A DNA stretch of 64,000 nt. Source: Papiliotrema nemorosa. Lineage: Eukaryota; Basidiomycota; Tremellomycetes; Tremellales; Rhynchogastremaceae. The stretch is taken from assembly GCA_032158125.1 (NCBI GenBank), contig JASKOT010000017.1:124001-188000 (forward strand). The letters are read 5' to 3'. The notes below the pieces were generated by a model that was given only the letters and a program-made list of their open reading frames with translations, was not told the DNA's origin and did no database searches. This document shows, in pieces, positions 1 through 12,600 of the stretch; position 1 is the first letter of the stretch; every line of letters starts with the position of its first letter. Position numbers and translations under genes: made by a program.

Positions 1-575
1 GGATCTATGTCCATGAGGACATTTACGACAAATACGCCGAGGCCCTGGTTGCCAAGGTCAAGGAGTTCAAGACGGGTCCAGGTTTCGACGAGGGTGTCAC
101 CCACGGTCCTCTTATCCACGCTCGACAACAAGCCAAAGTGCAGGAACACGTCGATGATGCGGTGTCAAAGGGCGCAAAGGTCTTGGTCGGAGGTAAAAAG
201 GGCAAGGGAACAATCTACGAGCCTACAGTCCTCTCCAATGTGCCCAACGACTGCCTTTTGACAGGAGAGGAGACGTTTGGACCTCTTGCGGCTTTGATCA
301 AGTTCAGCACAGAGGAGGAAGTCATCAAACTCGCCAACAATAGCGAGGTCGGCCTGGCGGGTTACTTCTTCTCTCAGGACTCGGACAGAATCTGGAGAGT
401 CGCAGATGCCTTGGAGACGGGTATGGTCGGTGCCAACACTGGTGCCATTTCTCAAGCTGTCATTCCATTCGGAGGCATCAAAGAGTCGGGCTACGGAAAG
501 GAAGGAGGTCACCAGGGAACAGAAGAGTATCTAGTGACCAAGCTTATTGCGCTCGGATCTAGAATCAAGCAATAA
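1..575 (+). CDS. UGA2: Succinate-semialdehyde dehydrogenase, C-terminal part (5' truncated by window)
   Basis: The reading frame is already open at base 3 and runs without intron to a TAA at 573-575, giving about 190 C-terminal residues of an NAD(P)-dependent aldehyde dehydrogenase. Visible family motifs are EETFGPLAALIKF and, near the C-terminus, PFGGIKESGYGKEGG, the pattern of the succinate-semialdehyde dehydrogenase branch. That enzyme oxidises succinate semialdehyde to succinate in the GABA shunt. The catalytic Cys and Glu and most of the cofactor fold lie before the window, so activity cannot be judged. Assignment to SSADH rather than another ALDH rests on the overall look of the C-terminus and is likely but not certain. 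Confidence 0.82.
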   Translation, partial: IYVHEDIYDKYAEALVAKVKEFKTGPGFDEGVTHGPLIHARQQAKVQEHVDDAVSKGAKVLVGGKKGKGTIYEPTVLSNVPNDCLLTGEETFGPLAALIKFSTEEEVIKLANNSEVGLAGYFFSQDSDRIWRVADALETGMVGANTGAISQAVIPFGGIKESGYGKEGGHQGTEEYLVTKLIALGSRIKQ

Positions 576-795
576 GTGTAATATGCAAGTGATGAGAAGC
601 CTCAACAAGATCTCCAAATCCATTTCGCCTCGGTCAGCTTCACTCTGATCCGCACGCAAAACCTCTGCCGCAGCGGTAGGATGCAAAAGGTGGAGCGGAT
701 GTTGACTTGTCCGTGTTCTGCGCCATTTCAAGCTACTGCAATCCATCTTCAATGGTGAGATGCATGCAGTTTGTCGTGCTGTATGTTCGGCTCGT

Positions 796-3368
796 CTATA
801 CATCATGCGTGATCTTCGCCTCGAAATGTAACGTCCAGCTGGACAGAAGCTTTCTTCGGTTGACCTGTTCACCCGTCAGGCTATGACGTTAGCGCGATCA
901 TTACAAGGCTCGAGTGTGACTTACGTGAGACCGTAAGTCAGCGGCGCAATGAAGAGCCAAGAGGCGATAACAATCGCCAGCACCACCAACACACCTCCCC
1001 AAGCGGCTCGGCTCAATTTGGCTCTGACAGCCGGTCTGAGTCGAGTTCTCACTCCCGCAATGGAGACTGGGTAATTTACCGTTTCAATGAGGATGAAATT
1101 GAGGACAGCGCCAGCGACAAGAGCCGAAGCGAGGTGAGCTGGAAGGTAGTGGTGCAGGAACTTTTGTCGGGTCATGAGGTAGAATGGGAAGTAGTGGAAT
1201 GCCCATGCACCCAGGAAGAATCCAGTGTTTCGGTACATTCGGTTTCGGATACCTGTCATCAGCTGCGTCTTTGCAACCACGCACCATCTTCAATAGGGTC
1301 AAGTCCTCGTCGTCGGGCTAGCATATCCGCACCGAGGATACCGATGAAGACCGAGACCGCAATTGCGCATACCCACCATCCGAGCAAGTTGCCGATCATG
1401 TAGATCTGTTGGTTCGTCTCTGAGTCTGTCCAGAAAGAAACGCCGCTCAAGCAGAATGGCCATTCTACCGGGTCCGAAGCATATGGATGGCTCGCAGTGA
1501 GACCCGCGTTATGTTGCAACATCAAAATTTGCAACTCGACAAACTTCTTGATGAAGCTTCTGCTCTTTGTCTGTTTTGGCTCGACATGGACGGTTCGGTT
1601 TCTGAAGTCGTTGCCTGATCCATCGGCGATGATGTCGTCGACGAACCAGAAGGTGGTCCGATCAAGAGTATTCTTGTTGCCGTTCACCTCCTGCTGGCCG
1701 TGGGCCCATGTTGGCAAAGGCTTGGGGTGAGTCCAAAGCAATACTCGAGTCGGCATATGCATGAGCTTGAAGTGGCCGGAAAGGGATTTCCACGCTTCTC
1801 CTTCGTGAGCATCATTGATCTGAAGTTGGAAAAGAGTGTCGTTTCGCCTTGTCTCATCTTCTGGGTTGGCAGTAGTGAACTCCTGATTGGTTGGCATGAG
1901 GGGTGAAGCCACGTCGTGTGTCAGGAGGACGGTGTTGGTGTTGACATGCAAGAGCTGGATCACATCGTTGTGTCGAACAACTCGACCTCGACCAGTATCC
2001 GGGATTGGTCTGGTTGGTAACACCTGCCAATTGTTGTTGGTATCGTTGTGCGGGTAACAAGTGACTTGTTGACCTAGACCTCAGCGCAAACCTTACCCTA
2101 CGACTCACCTTGAGAGCTAATTCGTCCGTCATCATATCGCAAGGGGTAGAATTCTGGGTGGGAATGCAAGAACTGCTTGGTATCTTTGTGTTTGATTGTG
2201 ACCGTGTCATAGTATCGGATTTCTATGGTCAGCCCTGTCGGCACAAAGGCTTACCTTGAGAGTTGAGCAAAAGCTCGTTCCCTTGCAGTGTCTCCTGGAA
2301 GGCGGGGCTCATGAAAGAGTCTCCAGGTCCAGAGTATTTCAAGATCTTAAAGTGAACCCAGAAGAAGGAGAGGTAGATGAGGAAAGGCCAGATGATCAAG
2401 CCGATGACCCGATAGACGAAATGTCTGTACACGTATTGCTGTTTGTGAGCTCGAGACGTATGGAGCACGCACAATTGGGTGACCTCGCTTGATATCCATG
2501 ATGCCCCACAGATCCCAGAGCACTGCCGCACCGACCGACATGAAGGTGAACAATCCAACCATCTTGCATCCCAGCGTGCACGCGAGCGAGGCACCAGTCG
2601 CCAAGAGCCAAAACCACCACTGCCGGGAGAACTCGCGGTAACGTTGCTGGTGGAACTTGACGTAGGTGAAGAGCGATAACGCCATGAAGAGGACGAGAGC
2701 CGCATCAAGCAATATCAGTCGAGTTTGGGTAATATGGCCATTATCTACAGTCAGCGTGATCAAAGCTGGCAACTCACCGAACAAGATCAAGGCCGCCGAG
2801 AAGGCCGCGATAGCCACGGGGTACCCCGACTCTCGCATGATAGCATACACGAGAGGAACGGTGATACTTCCGAGTATAGCGCAGAAGCTTCTCATTCCGA
2901 TATACGGCACATTGGCGTTGGTATAGTTGTCTCCGATTTGATCGAATCCGAACGAACCATCAAAACCAACCCACCAACCCGCCAGAGCGTTCAACATCTT
3001 GGCCAAAGGCGGATGAACGTCGAAATAGTACTCTCGTCGGATGTAGTGGCCTGCAAACGCTCCGAAATGGACTTCATCGAAGACGACTTGATCAGGATGC
3101 GAGATCCGCCAGAACCGAACGATGAAGGCGAGCCCGGTGAGGAGCAGTGCTGCGGCATACGAAGACAGATGTTCTTGGTGCACTGAGGGTGTGTGCAAGG
3201 GGGGAATAGGAGACCGACGCTGAGATCAGTACTATTCGAGATCACGACAGAGTCGCTGTGGTGCTCAAGACCCACCTTGTGCTCGTCGTCGGACACGGAC
3301 CGCTGAATGGCCTGCGGCAGGTCGGTAGCTTCAGACCTGTCGGTCCTCCTCTTTCTAGCTAGAGACAT
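796..3368 (-). CDS. PMT4: Dolichyl-phosphate-mannose protein O-mannosyltransferase, PMT4/POMT1 class
   Basis: Multi-pass ER membrane GT39 enzyme that transfers mannose from Dol-P-Man to Ser/Thr of secretory proteins. The ATG is at 3366-3368; a short soluble N-terminus is followed by TM1 and the PMT signature VFDEVHFGAFA...YYFDVHPPLAKML, then NGHITQTRLILLD, MIR-domain text (THDVASPLMPTNQEFTT, typical of the Pmt4/POMT1 branch) and C-terminal helices with HYLPAHLAS. At least six exons. The reading frame meets a TAA at 921-923, but it lies in a perfect GTAAGT donor; splicing to the exon ending at 796-798 adds LTGEQVNRRKLL... and restores the usual Pmt4 tail. Two introns are only 32 nt (1253-1284) and 33 nt (2745-2777). 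Class assignment is by motif memory, not by a tree. Confidence 0.87.
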
Positions 3369-3678
3369 CTCGAGTGATTACACGCTGTATCTCTCGTGTG
3401 TATCGCCTGAGCTTGAAAGGTATAGCTCGGTGCAGTCGCAAGCAAAGGAGTATGATCAGAGAGTAGTATACGTGGAGAGGTCTCGAGACGCGCAATGGGC
3501 TGTCATGGGTGGGGTCACGTGATCACTCTGTCACTCGCCACGAGATTTTGATTTTTGACCAGGTCCACATCCCAACATCCTGCTCGATCCACACCTCGAG
3601 AGCATATAGGACACCCCACGTCGAGAAATAGTTGAAGTTTGGGGCCCTGAACGGAGCTGCTAGCACGACCTCGTCACA

Positions 3679-6294
3679 ATGAGTGGTCATCACCACCGAG
3701 CATCGCTCAAACAGGTCCGTCTCTACTTCGACCACCCAACGCAGCTACTGAGTGCCAGTCCAACAAATCTTTCAAATCGAAACATGCTTCTAAGGGGTCT
3801 CTGAAGGCTGCTGCAAAAGGCATGTACTACTTATCGCGCCTAGTCTGCTATGCTCATGAATAGGCAAACCTGCATCGACCACTTCGGCACACTCCAAGAA
3901 GGTCACCGCGGCGTCCAAGAAGGCTCGACTGAACGCCAATGCTCAGAAGCGAGATCTGAAACGCAAAGCCGTCCAACACGATGTCAAGTTTTTCTCCACA
4001 TCCTCTGGCGGATCCGCCGTGCCTCGTATCATCAGTGTCGTACCCCTCATTGGCTCCGTATCGACCAGGCGGTTCTTGGTTGACCTCTTACCGACGCTCG
4101 GCCTACTAGAGGAAGAGCTGGGAGAAGCACTGAAAGGCGTCCAAGAGGTCGGATCATACTTGTTCCGAGCGCCTAGGTTCAAGACGACAGTGCAGATCAA
4201 CCTTTTACCTCCGCTGTCGACTTATGCGACACTCGATGCTGCGCTGGTTAGCGACTACATAGTGCTCTTGCTGAGTAGTACGGATGAGGTACAGCTCGAA
4301 GGCGAGTCCGTTCTGAGGTGTCTTCAAAGTCAAGCGGGTGGAGTGGAAATCGTTCCATGTGTTCAGGTTAGTCTCGACGGATTGCAAAGCTTACCTTAGG
4401 CCCCCTTGGACAACCCAATCACCCCATCGACCAAGAACCTCATTCACAAATCCCTACTCTCCTTCACTCGATACTTCTACCCCTCAGTGAGCAAGATATA
4501 CTCTGCCGACAGTCCTACAGAAGCAGCTTTGCTGGCTCGAGCTGTATGTGAAGCCGTCCCCGGCGGATCTAGGGACGATGCTCGAGCATACATTGTGGCT
4601 GAAGGAAGCGGATCCGTCCGGTGGATCCCTACATCAGATGAGAAGGGTACATTAGAAGTGGTGGGAACAGTACGAGGCGGGTCATTGAGTGCGAACCGGT
4701 TGGTGCATATCCCGGGACACGGCGACTTCCAGGTCGACTCGATTTTACCTGCACCCTCCTTGGCGAGGTCGCACAAGATGGCTATGGACATGTCAGAGCC
4801 ACTCTCGACCCCTGGAGAGGGAGCAGATGATTTGACGGCCACAAATATACCAGATACTATGAACAACGAGCAGACGTGGCCTACCGAGGAGGAGATGGCG
4901 GATGCGCCTGCTGCCGGTCCAAGCGAATACAAGCCGACAAAACGAGTACCCAAAGGCACCAGCGCGTATCAAGCTGCGTGGATCTTTGACGACGATGACG
5001 AGGAGGACGAGGAGGAAGACGATGATGATGACATGGATGAGGAAGACGAAGAACTCGGTGAAGACGATGACGAGGAAGCCGACGAGACGGAGGAGATTGA
5101 GCTGGACTCAAGACGGGGAGAAACTCATCGCGATCTGGATCCGGAGCAAGAGGAGCGGGAATATGCAGAGTACCTCAAAGCCAGGGAAAAGGCCGCAGAC
5201 GAGGATCAGAGGTTCCCAGATGAGATCGACACGCCACGTCATATCGCTGCCAGGACGAGATTCCAGAGGTATCGAGGTTTGAAGAGCTTCAGGACATCTC
5301 CTTGGGACCCATATGAGAACCTCCCCTTGGACTACGGAAAGATTTTCCAGTTTGAGAACTTTGGTGCGACAGGAAGGAGGATCGAGAGGGAAGCCAAGCT
5401 GGACGGCGTCAAGGTGAGTCAGGCAGAGCGAACTTGTGACTGACGCTGATCATAGGCTGGCACACGAGTGGTACTGGTCATTAAGGATGTTCCGAGGGCC
5501 GTCATGGGACGAGACGAGAGGCTGCCCTTCATTGTGCACGGCCTGCTGCAACACGAGCACAAACAATCAGTCTTGCACTTTGTTGTCCAGAGGAACACAG
5601 AGTACGATGAGCCTGTCAAGGCCAAGGTGCGTTCCTTTTCCAAGTTCCGAGTACAGATGGGTATACTGATGCCCCAGGACCCACTGGTACTGTGCGTCGG
5701 ACCTCGACGATATGCCATCCGACCCTTGTTCTCTCAGCACGTTCGAGGCGGAGGCAAGGGTGTGAACAATGTCCACAAATCGGAAAAGTACCTCCGATCA
5801 GGAGCTGCCACCGTCCTTACCACCTTTGGTCCCGTCTGCTTCGGCAAGGCTCCATGTATCCTACTCAAGGATGCTTCCCTGCCGCATTTGGTCGCTATGG
5901 GATCTTCGCTGCCGCCTGACCCAACACGAATCATCGCCAAGCGGATCGTTCTAACTGGTCACCCTCTCAAGATCCACAAGAAGACGGCCACTATCCGGTA
6001 CATGTTCTTTGAGAGGGAGGATGTCGACTGGTTCAGGTCGGTTGAGCTGCATACAAAGTACGGTCGAGTCGGTCATATCTCGGAAGCGCTTGGAACACAC
6101 GGGTATTTCAAGGCTCATTTCGATGGGCCTATCGGACAGATGGATACCATCTGCATGAGTCTGTACAAAAGACAGTTCCCAAAGGTGAGTCAGGTGGTCC
6201 TTTCCATGGCTGACAACAGTGGTCGGAAGATTTCGCCCCAAGCAGATCTATCGCCGAAGTCAGCGAGGACAAGGACGAGATGGACGTCGAATAG
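3679..6294 (+). CDS. TSR1: 40S ribosome biogenesis factor Tsr1
   Basis: Starts ATG AGT GGT CAT at 3679 ([12 protein letters not shown], then [13 protein letters not shown], the conserved Tsr1 N-terminus) and ends with the TAG at 6292-6294 after a small last exon encoding [14 protein letters not shown]. Tsr1 is a GTPase-like but catalytically inert factor related to Bms1 that sits on pre-40S particles during cytoplasmic maturation. An AARP2CN-like region is followed by a long acidic Asp/Glu tract at about 4987-5090 and a C-terminal Bms1/Tsr1 domain ([24 protein letters not shown] and KRIVLTGHP... are recognisable segments). At least five introns. The second one (3820-3863) appears to use a GC-AG pair, since only that choice joins AAAKG to KPASTTS in frame. 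Confidence 0.9.
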
Positions 6295-6794
6295 TGCATT
6301 ACAACGATTATTTATGGACGCGCTACTTTTGTTTTCTGATCTACCACTTCAATGTCGTGGTGGTTGCGATCAGGAAAACCGAGTCATCCTTTCGTTCAAA
6401 GGAAACATCGACTATCAAAGGAACCGCTAACCCGCTTCTGACACACTGACTAAACCTGTCGCTTCCTTTCGACGGTGTCTGATGTCCTTTGTGAATCATC
6501 AGCTTCCAGGGGTAATGGATGTAGATGGATGATGAAAAGGGCAATCTGACCTTAAGCCGCCTTCGAGCTCAGCTAATCTTGATCAAAAGTCCCCTTGTTC
6601 TCTCACCTCAACTTGACCACGCTCTTTGATCTAGATTGCGGTGCAAGTCAGGAACTTGCACCTGGCTCGACCTGACACTCTTTCCGACGTAGTAACTCTT
6701 AGCATACTCTCGCTCTCAGCCAAAATCATATTGAGGGAACGACGACAGACTTGAAGGGGTGACCTGACGCGCCGTTCGAGGCCATTACGCCGCG
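6295..6794. other. Intergenic, TSR1 3' end to membrane-protein gene
   Basis: About 500 bases between two genes on the same strand. It must hold the TSR1 polyadenylation region and the promoter of the next gene. I see no ORF, repeat or RNA gene worth naming. Confidence 0.5.
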
Positions 6795-9020
6795 ATGTGT
6801 TCCCTCACTCCGTCAGTGACACTGTACGGAACGACGCAAGTCCCAACCGTGCGCACCATCACCCATTCTTCCCTAGCCACGGTACTCGGCGAACCAGTCA
6901 TCAGTCTCCTCACTATTCAAACTACCGAATGTGACAACTTCGGTCTCAACTGCGGACCGCAATTCAAGACTAGTTTGGTCACCGTCACTCCAAGCGTAAC
7001 AACAACGGTTTTCTCTGTAGAGACAAAGACGATATTGGCGACAAATGTGATTCCTCAACAGACGTTGTACTATCCCTGTACATTCGCCCCGACTTCCGAG
7101 ACTAAGAAACACGGTGGAGAAGCTGCTAAGGAAACAGAAGGGAATGTTGACGGGGCGTCGACTTTCGATGGCGTGTTCTCTCAGACACCGGCACCTACCT
7201 CCTCCACAACGACCACCTCTTCAGCTACGACGACTTCGGTGTCGTCCTCTCCCTCGGCGATGATATCGTCTTTGTCGTCTTCGGGCACGGGGACTCTGCC
7301 CGCATCATCAGGTCTGGGACAATCCTTCTATGCACCGTCTTCCTCGGCCACGGGCAGCGGAAGCTCGTCATTCGCTTCTGCACAAACGGGTATTGCAGAC
7401 TCATCTCACAACTCTACCTCGAAATCATCCCATGGTCCCGCCATCGCTGGAGGCATTGCTGGTGGAGTAGTGGCCCTCTTACTCTTGTGTATAATCGCCA
7501 CCTATTGTCGCCGAACCAGAGCGAGACGAGACGACCAAGTCAGTTCCAGTACCGACAATTACTGGGAACGTCGTTTCCGAGCCTTGGAAGCCGAAGCCGA
7601 TGGCACTATCCTGGAGTCGAAAGAGGTAGGATCTCCAGATTCAGAGTCTCCTCCCGAACAGCCAACGGGTGGATTGGGCAAGAAACTACGCTTGACGCTG
7701 GACTTACAGTCAAAGGGCATGTCAAACAGACCCGCCTCGACATTATCAATGATCTCGGCATTCTTTGCGAAACCCCAACCGGCTCCATTCCAAGCTAGAT
7801 CGAGTCGAGGACCGCTCAATTTCTCTCGACCGGGATTTGGGAATAGACGGAGAGCCTCCAAGGTGTCAGGGGTTTCGGGTGGAAAGAGTGCAAAGAGTAA
7901 AAGGGGTTCTATGGCGCCGAGCGGCAAATCAGTGGCGACTTGGCTGAACTTCGGTGGGAGTCAAAGGGGTTCCCCGGAGGTGAAGACGAGAGATTTCGGC
8001 AAGGACGGAGAAGAGGATGGTGAAGGCGAGAGAAAAGCTATGGAGTGGATCCGACCGGGTGACGAGACTCATGAAGATCGACGAAAGCGAGGAAGGAATG
8101 TGCCACTGGAACGGGTACTCAACGCTGCCGATAATGGTGGATATCCAACACCGAGGCGGTGGAGCGGACAGCATGCTAGGGCTCAGTCTCCAGTGGTCGC
8201 TTCTACAGCGTACTCGCAGACTGCTACGAGAGGGGCGTCACCAGCCACACCGAGTCTGCTCCCGACCCATAATCCGACAGCAGAAGCCCCACCCCTCGGT
8301 CGTCAATTGACACCTCCAAAAGCCGTCCATAAACCCAACATAAAGACCAAGATATCTCAGTCCTCCCTAGCTCCATCGACCAGCTCGCTTTGCACGATAG
8401 TATCATCGGAGCCATCAATCTCGGCCTCACGTCCCGCCACTCGACAAATGATCGCTCCACCCATACCGTCGATCGACATGGACACCGTTCCACCCTCTGC
8501 ATGGACCAACATCAAGCCGACTCTACGCTCGTACTCCACCACGCGAGAGACCAAAGGCAAGACGATCCCTTCGTTGCACTTGAGCAGGGAGGCAATTACA
8601 CCGAGCCTATGGATCGACGAAGATCTTTACGACCAATTTCAACGGAGCGAAGGTAACATGTTATATCGCCAACCTTCGGAACACCTCCAACAGTCACACT
8701 TTTCCCCCGATTCTTCTATACCCACCGAGTCAGCTGTGATGTCGATCGCAGACGACCCTTATGGAGGTATCGCACCGACAGAAGCAGATGACAGTCGGAC
8801 GACCAGCGGTCTCAATTCCGCTTCGACATTGGCTACCGCTGGAGGATCGATAGATGAGGCCCCGACAGCTTGGGTTAGTAGAGCGGAAAGGGGAGAGAGA
8901 AGCGCGGTCACTCCCCAATTGCCGATCATGACGTTGGGCGATGACAGTAGGTTAGGCATCGATTGGTCCGGGGAGAGAGAAGAGAGGATGGTCAGTATAT
9001 ACCAGCCTGAGAGACGTTGA
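6795..9020 (+). CDS. Unidentified single-pass membrane protein with Ser/Thr-rich ectodomain
   Basis: An intron-free 741-codon frame. Residues 1-100 are rich in TVT repeats with a few Cys (CDNFGLNC, YYPC); residues about 115-213 form a Ser/Thr-rich, probably O-glycosylated stalk; residues about 214-238 (IAGGIAGGVVALLLLCIIATYC) are one transmembrane helix followed by the basic stop-transfer RRTRARR; the remaining 500 residues are a low-complexity, basic and Ser-rich tail. This layout resembles Mid2/Wsc-type wall sensors and other fungal membrane proteins with an alpha-TM segment, but no family is recognised. There is no N-terminal signal peptide from the ATG at 6795, so either the start lies in an unseen upstream exon or the TM segment acts as signal anchor. 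The absence of introns in 2.2 kb is unusual here. Confidence 0.7.
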   Translation: MCSLTPSVTLYGTTQVPTVRTITHSSLATVLGEPVISLLTIQTTECDNFGLNCGPQFKTSLVTVTPSVTTTVFSVETKTILATNVIPQQTLYYPCTFAPTSETKKHGGEAAKETEGNVDGASTFDGVFSQTPAPTSSTTTTSSATTTSVSSSPSAMISSLSSSGTGTLPASSGLGQSFYAPSSSATGSGSSSFASAQTGIADSSHNSTSKSSHGPAIAGGIAGGVVALLLLCIIATYCRRTRARRDDQVSSSTDNYWERRFRALEAEADGTILESKEVGSPDSESPPEQPTGGLGKKLRLTLDLQSKGMSNRPASTLSMISAFFAKPQPAPFQARSSRGPLNFSRPGFGNRRRASKVSGVSGGKSAKSKRGSMAPSGKSVATWLNFGGSQRGSPEVKTRDFGKDGEEDGEGERKAMEWIRPGDETHEDRRKRGRNVPLERVLNAADNGGYPTPRRWSGQHARAQSPVVASTAYSQTATRGASPATPSLLPTHNPTAEAPPLGRQLTPPKAVHKPNIKTKISQSSLAPSTSSLCTIVSSEPSISASRPATRQMIAPPIPSIDMDTVPPSAWTNIKPTLRSYSTTRETKGKTIPSLHLSREAITPSLWIDEDLYDQFQRSEGNMLYRQPSEHLQQSHFSPDSSIPTESAVMSIADDPYGGIAPTEADDSRTTSGLNSASTLATAGGSIDEAPTAWVSRAERGERSAVTPQLPIMTLGDDSRLGIDWSGEREERMVSIYQPERR

Positions 9021-9630
9021 AGGCCCATTGTTCAAGACCAAGAGGAAGACGAGCGGTTTCATAGTATATGTGATCAAAATAATGCCGGTTGATGTCACTG
9101 GAGTCGAGCAGACAAAGCGGGACTTCGGGCTCGCTCCATGCAACTTCGGGTCTGCGCAGGGATCTATACAAGTAGAAAGGTCCTCTTTCGATTGGGAAGT
9201 AGCCTCCTACTGCAAATGGGAGAGCAGCAGTCAGGACCTGTAGTGGAAAACTCTGCGGGTTGATGGTCAAAAGTCAACATGCCATCGCGCGATTTCTGCT
9301 TCATCACTCATCGTTTAGCCTCCTCGACACCTTCGATGCATTGCCGCTGTGGACGCGTTCCGAGCCGATATCGTGCGGCCTAAGGATAAAGATCGGAGCC
9401 TTCGACCTCTACAAGCGTCAAGGATGAGCACGATGAGTGGATACGGGGCATGGCTGATCGATTCTGAAAGGATCACGTTGTCAACAAAGGATCCTCCTGA
9501 CTGACAAAATACGCGCTCTCACTCTAACGTCCAGATACAGACCCCCTCCAGACCTCTCTTCCATCTCTCAGCACAGCTCTCGAATAGCAAGTTATCTCTT
9601 CACCAGCATTCCAGGAAGGGGACCGGCGCG
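9021..9630. other. Intergenic, upstream of TOR-like kinase
   Basis: About 610 bases with short unsupported frames on both strands only. I looked for upstream exons carrying the missing HEAT-repeat part of the TOR-like kinase and saw none. Confidence 0.4.
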
Positions 9631-12600
9631 ATGTCGCTCAATCGCCCACATCACATTCTACACCGCATGGTGCCTCTCATTTGTCAGGCGATGACGACTC
9701 GCCCATATGACGAGGCAGTATGGGTAGAAGGCCTGACTATGCTTTGCGATCCCAAATTACACCGATCAATGTCATTGACATATTCGATCTGGCTCGCGCT
9801 CCTTCTTCGCGCGTTGGAAAGTTCCCGACCTCCAGCGGTGATCCTTGCGGCATTGAGGCTTTTGGGGGAGATGAAGAAGACTCTGGAACCTATGAAGAGC
9901 TGTCTGCTGAAACCCTTGACTGCACTGGTGAAATTGGATGAGCTGGACGCGGAGATTGGTGAAGAATTGAAAGCGACCATAGGGAAGCTGGGTTTAACAA
10001 TTCCCGGAATGCTCAAGAAGCCATTTGATACCCTTAGCGTGAGTCTGGTTCCACATTCTAGGCTGAGAGATAGGTCACGGGAATGTCGACACATAGCACA
10101 CCTCTTCCACCTGTGACTCCCCTTCCACCGACTGCACCCGATCCGAGAAAACAGCCTCTTCTCGCCGAGATCCTCCATCGAAACTTGCCCTCTGCACCCC
10201 GAAGTGTAAGACACGCTTGGAATCAGACCTTGCTTTCGATGCCGCACGATAATGCTGCTGTTTGGCTGCACAACTTGTTTCAGGCTACTTTGGAGGCTAG
10301 CGCAGTCAACGAGGTGGTGATTACCTCTCGAGTAGGTTTTCTAGGATAATTATCGGGAATTTCAATGACGTCTAGCTTGGACCACTCGTTCACGGAGAGC
10401 TCTTCCAGACTGCCTTTCTCAAGTGCTATTCCCAGGTGTCGGAGGACGGCCAGTTCAAGGTCAGCGACACGGTGTAAGTGTGATTTCGCTGAGACGCAGG
10501 ATTCGGTCGATGCGGCACTGGTTCGCCTACTATCGGACAGCTCAGTCTCGCGAGACATCCTCACTGTCTTTCTTGATCTTGTCGCCTTCTTCAACAAGGA
10601 AAAGAAGCACTTCCCACATGCTGTTCTAGATGCAGCAAAGCGATGCGCATTGACCAAGTTCAAGGGGGAATTACATCAGAGCGTACCTGGTATCGTGCTT
10701 TGGTATGCAGAACAGCAGTACCCCGAGGCGATGTCAAGCAATACCAAGCCAGATTATCTGAACGATCTGGTCGAGATCAATATCAGGTAGACTGCGCCTT
10801 GGCGCTCGCGACTGACAGCAGGATCGGGGGAGCAGGGTATGACTCCGCCTGGAGCTCGTTGCTGTGGTTGAGAGACGACTTTGGGGTGCATCCAAATCCG
10901 ATGTGGTTGACTCAACTGAGCCATTGGGATACTGCCATCAAGAGACAGGATTATCTGGACGGAAATGAGGGAGTCAAGACCTTTGAATCATTCAACACAA
11001 GGATGATTTGCTGTAAGATTTGAGAATGGATGAGAGCTCATGACAGACCATGCGACTGGTCAATTTGAGAATGGCTATAACATGGCGCAGAATCTGTTCG
11101 AAAGTCTAACAGATCATGAACGTCGTAAGACAGCACACTGGATGACGGCTGCTGCGTGGCATATGGGTGATTTTGATACGATGGCTGATTACGTCGCGTT
11201 TCACCCGAAAGGAACATCCAAATCACTCTACAAGGCGATCATCGATGTCCATTCAGGAGACTACGCTAGTGCTTTCTCTCATATCGCCAAAGCGCAATCG
11301 CTCTCTTATGATGAGCTGCAAACACAGCTCAGCGTCGGACCATCTATTGCCATCAAGACTTTGGCCAAAACGGAAGTCTTGATCGAGTTGGAGGAAGTAA
11401 TCAAGTTCAAGACTCAACCAGATTTACGAGACCATATTCTCAAGCTATGGCGACAGCGCTTCAAGAGGAGTCACGCGGACGCCAATAGCTGGATGAAGAG
11501 GTTACAAGTTTGGACTCTTGCTTGTCCGGCCACCACTATCGAGCTGCAGAATTGTTTCCTTGATTGTGCGAAGCTTTGCGAGAGTTCAGGAATGAACGCT
11601 GCTGCTAGGAGGATCATAGAATGGGTCACCCCTGAAGTCCATCCCCCAGTGAGTCATGGGGCCATACCGGACACCCTACTGAGCTTGCCAGGGATGCAAA
11701 GTCGAATATACACAGCTCCGCTTCGAGTGAGTGATGTCGTATTCGCTATAGGTCAGGGCATTGACGGCAAGCTGGAAAGATGCGATCGAGTCGGGGAACT
11801 CGAAACACCTCCACGCTATACTTGACCGACTCGACGAGCACGTCTCGACCTACCTCGACCACCTCAACATCAATCGACCACTGTTCGAAGCGGAAGGACT
11901 CGGTCTTCGACCTTTGCGGATCAAGCAAGAGTTAGGTCCGAAACTCACGCAGATTCTCGCTAGGCGATATTATCGTTTGGCCCAATGGACCGAGATCCTC
12001 CAGGGAGACTATTGGCTAAGAGACCCTGACAGCGAAGTGTACCGTTACTACTCGTTGTCTTACAAATTGGATGATCTATGGTATAATGGAGCATACTCGC
12101 TCTCACAAGCCGCTATGAATGTGTTCGAGACGAATGGGTACTCTCGAAGTGACCCGGTTGCAGTGAACAACTACGGTGAGTCTCTTGTCATTTCGTCTGG
12201 CCTCGACTGACGCGCAGTGGTCCCTGCGATCCGAGGCTTGTTCCAATCGGTCCGATCGCGTGAGACACCTGAAAAGATGATCAAAGCACTGCTTCGTCTC
12301 GTCACACTATGGTTCCGATATGGCGAAAGCGAGGCAGTCTTGATTGAAGTCGAACAGCAACTGACCGAAACACCCATATCGGCATGGTTGATGGCTATCC
12401 CTCAACTAATCGCACGTCTCGGCACACGTCATAAAGAGCTGCAAGGGCTACTCATCAATCTTCTCAAGAATATCTCCTCGCAGTATCCCCACGCTGTGAT
12501 CTGGCCTTTACTCACCGCGAGCCAAACGAGAAAACCTGAACATGAAGATGCCGCAAGAGTGATTATGGACTTTATATGTACCATGCCTGACGGTACGAAG

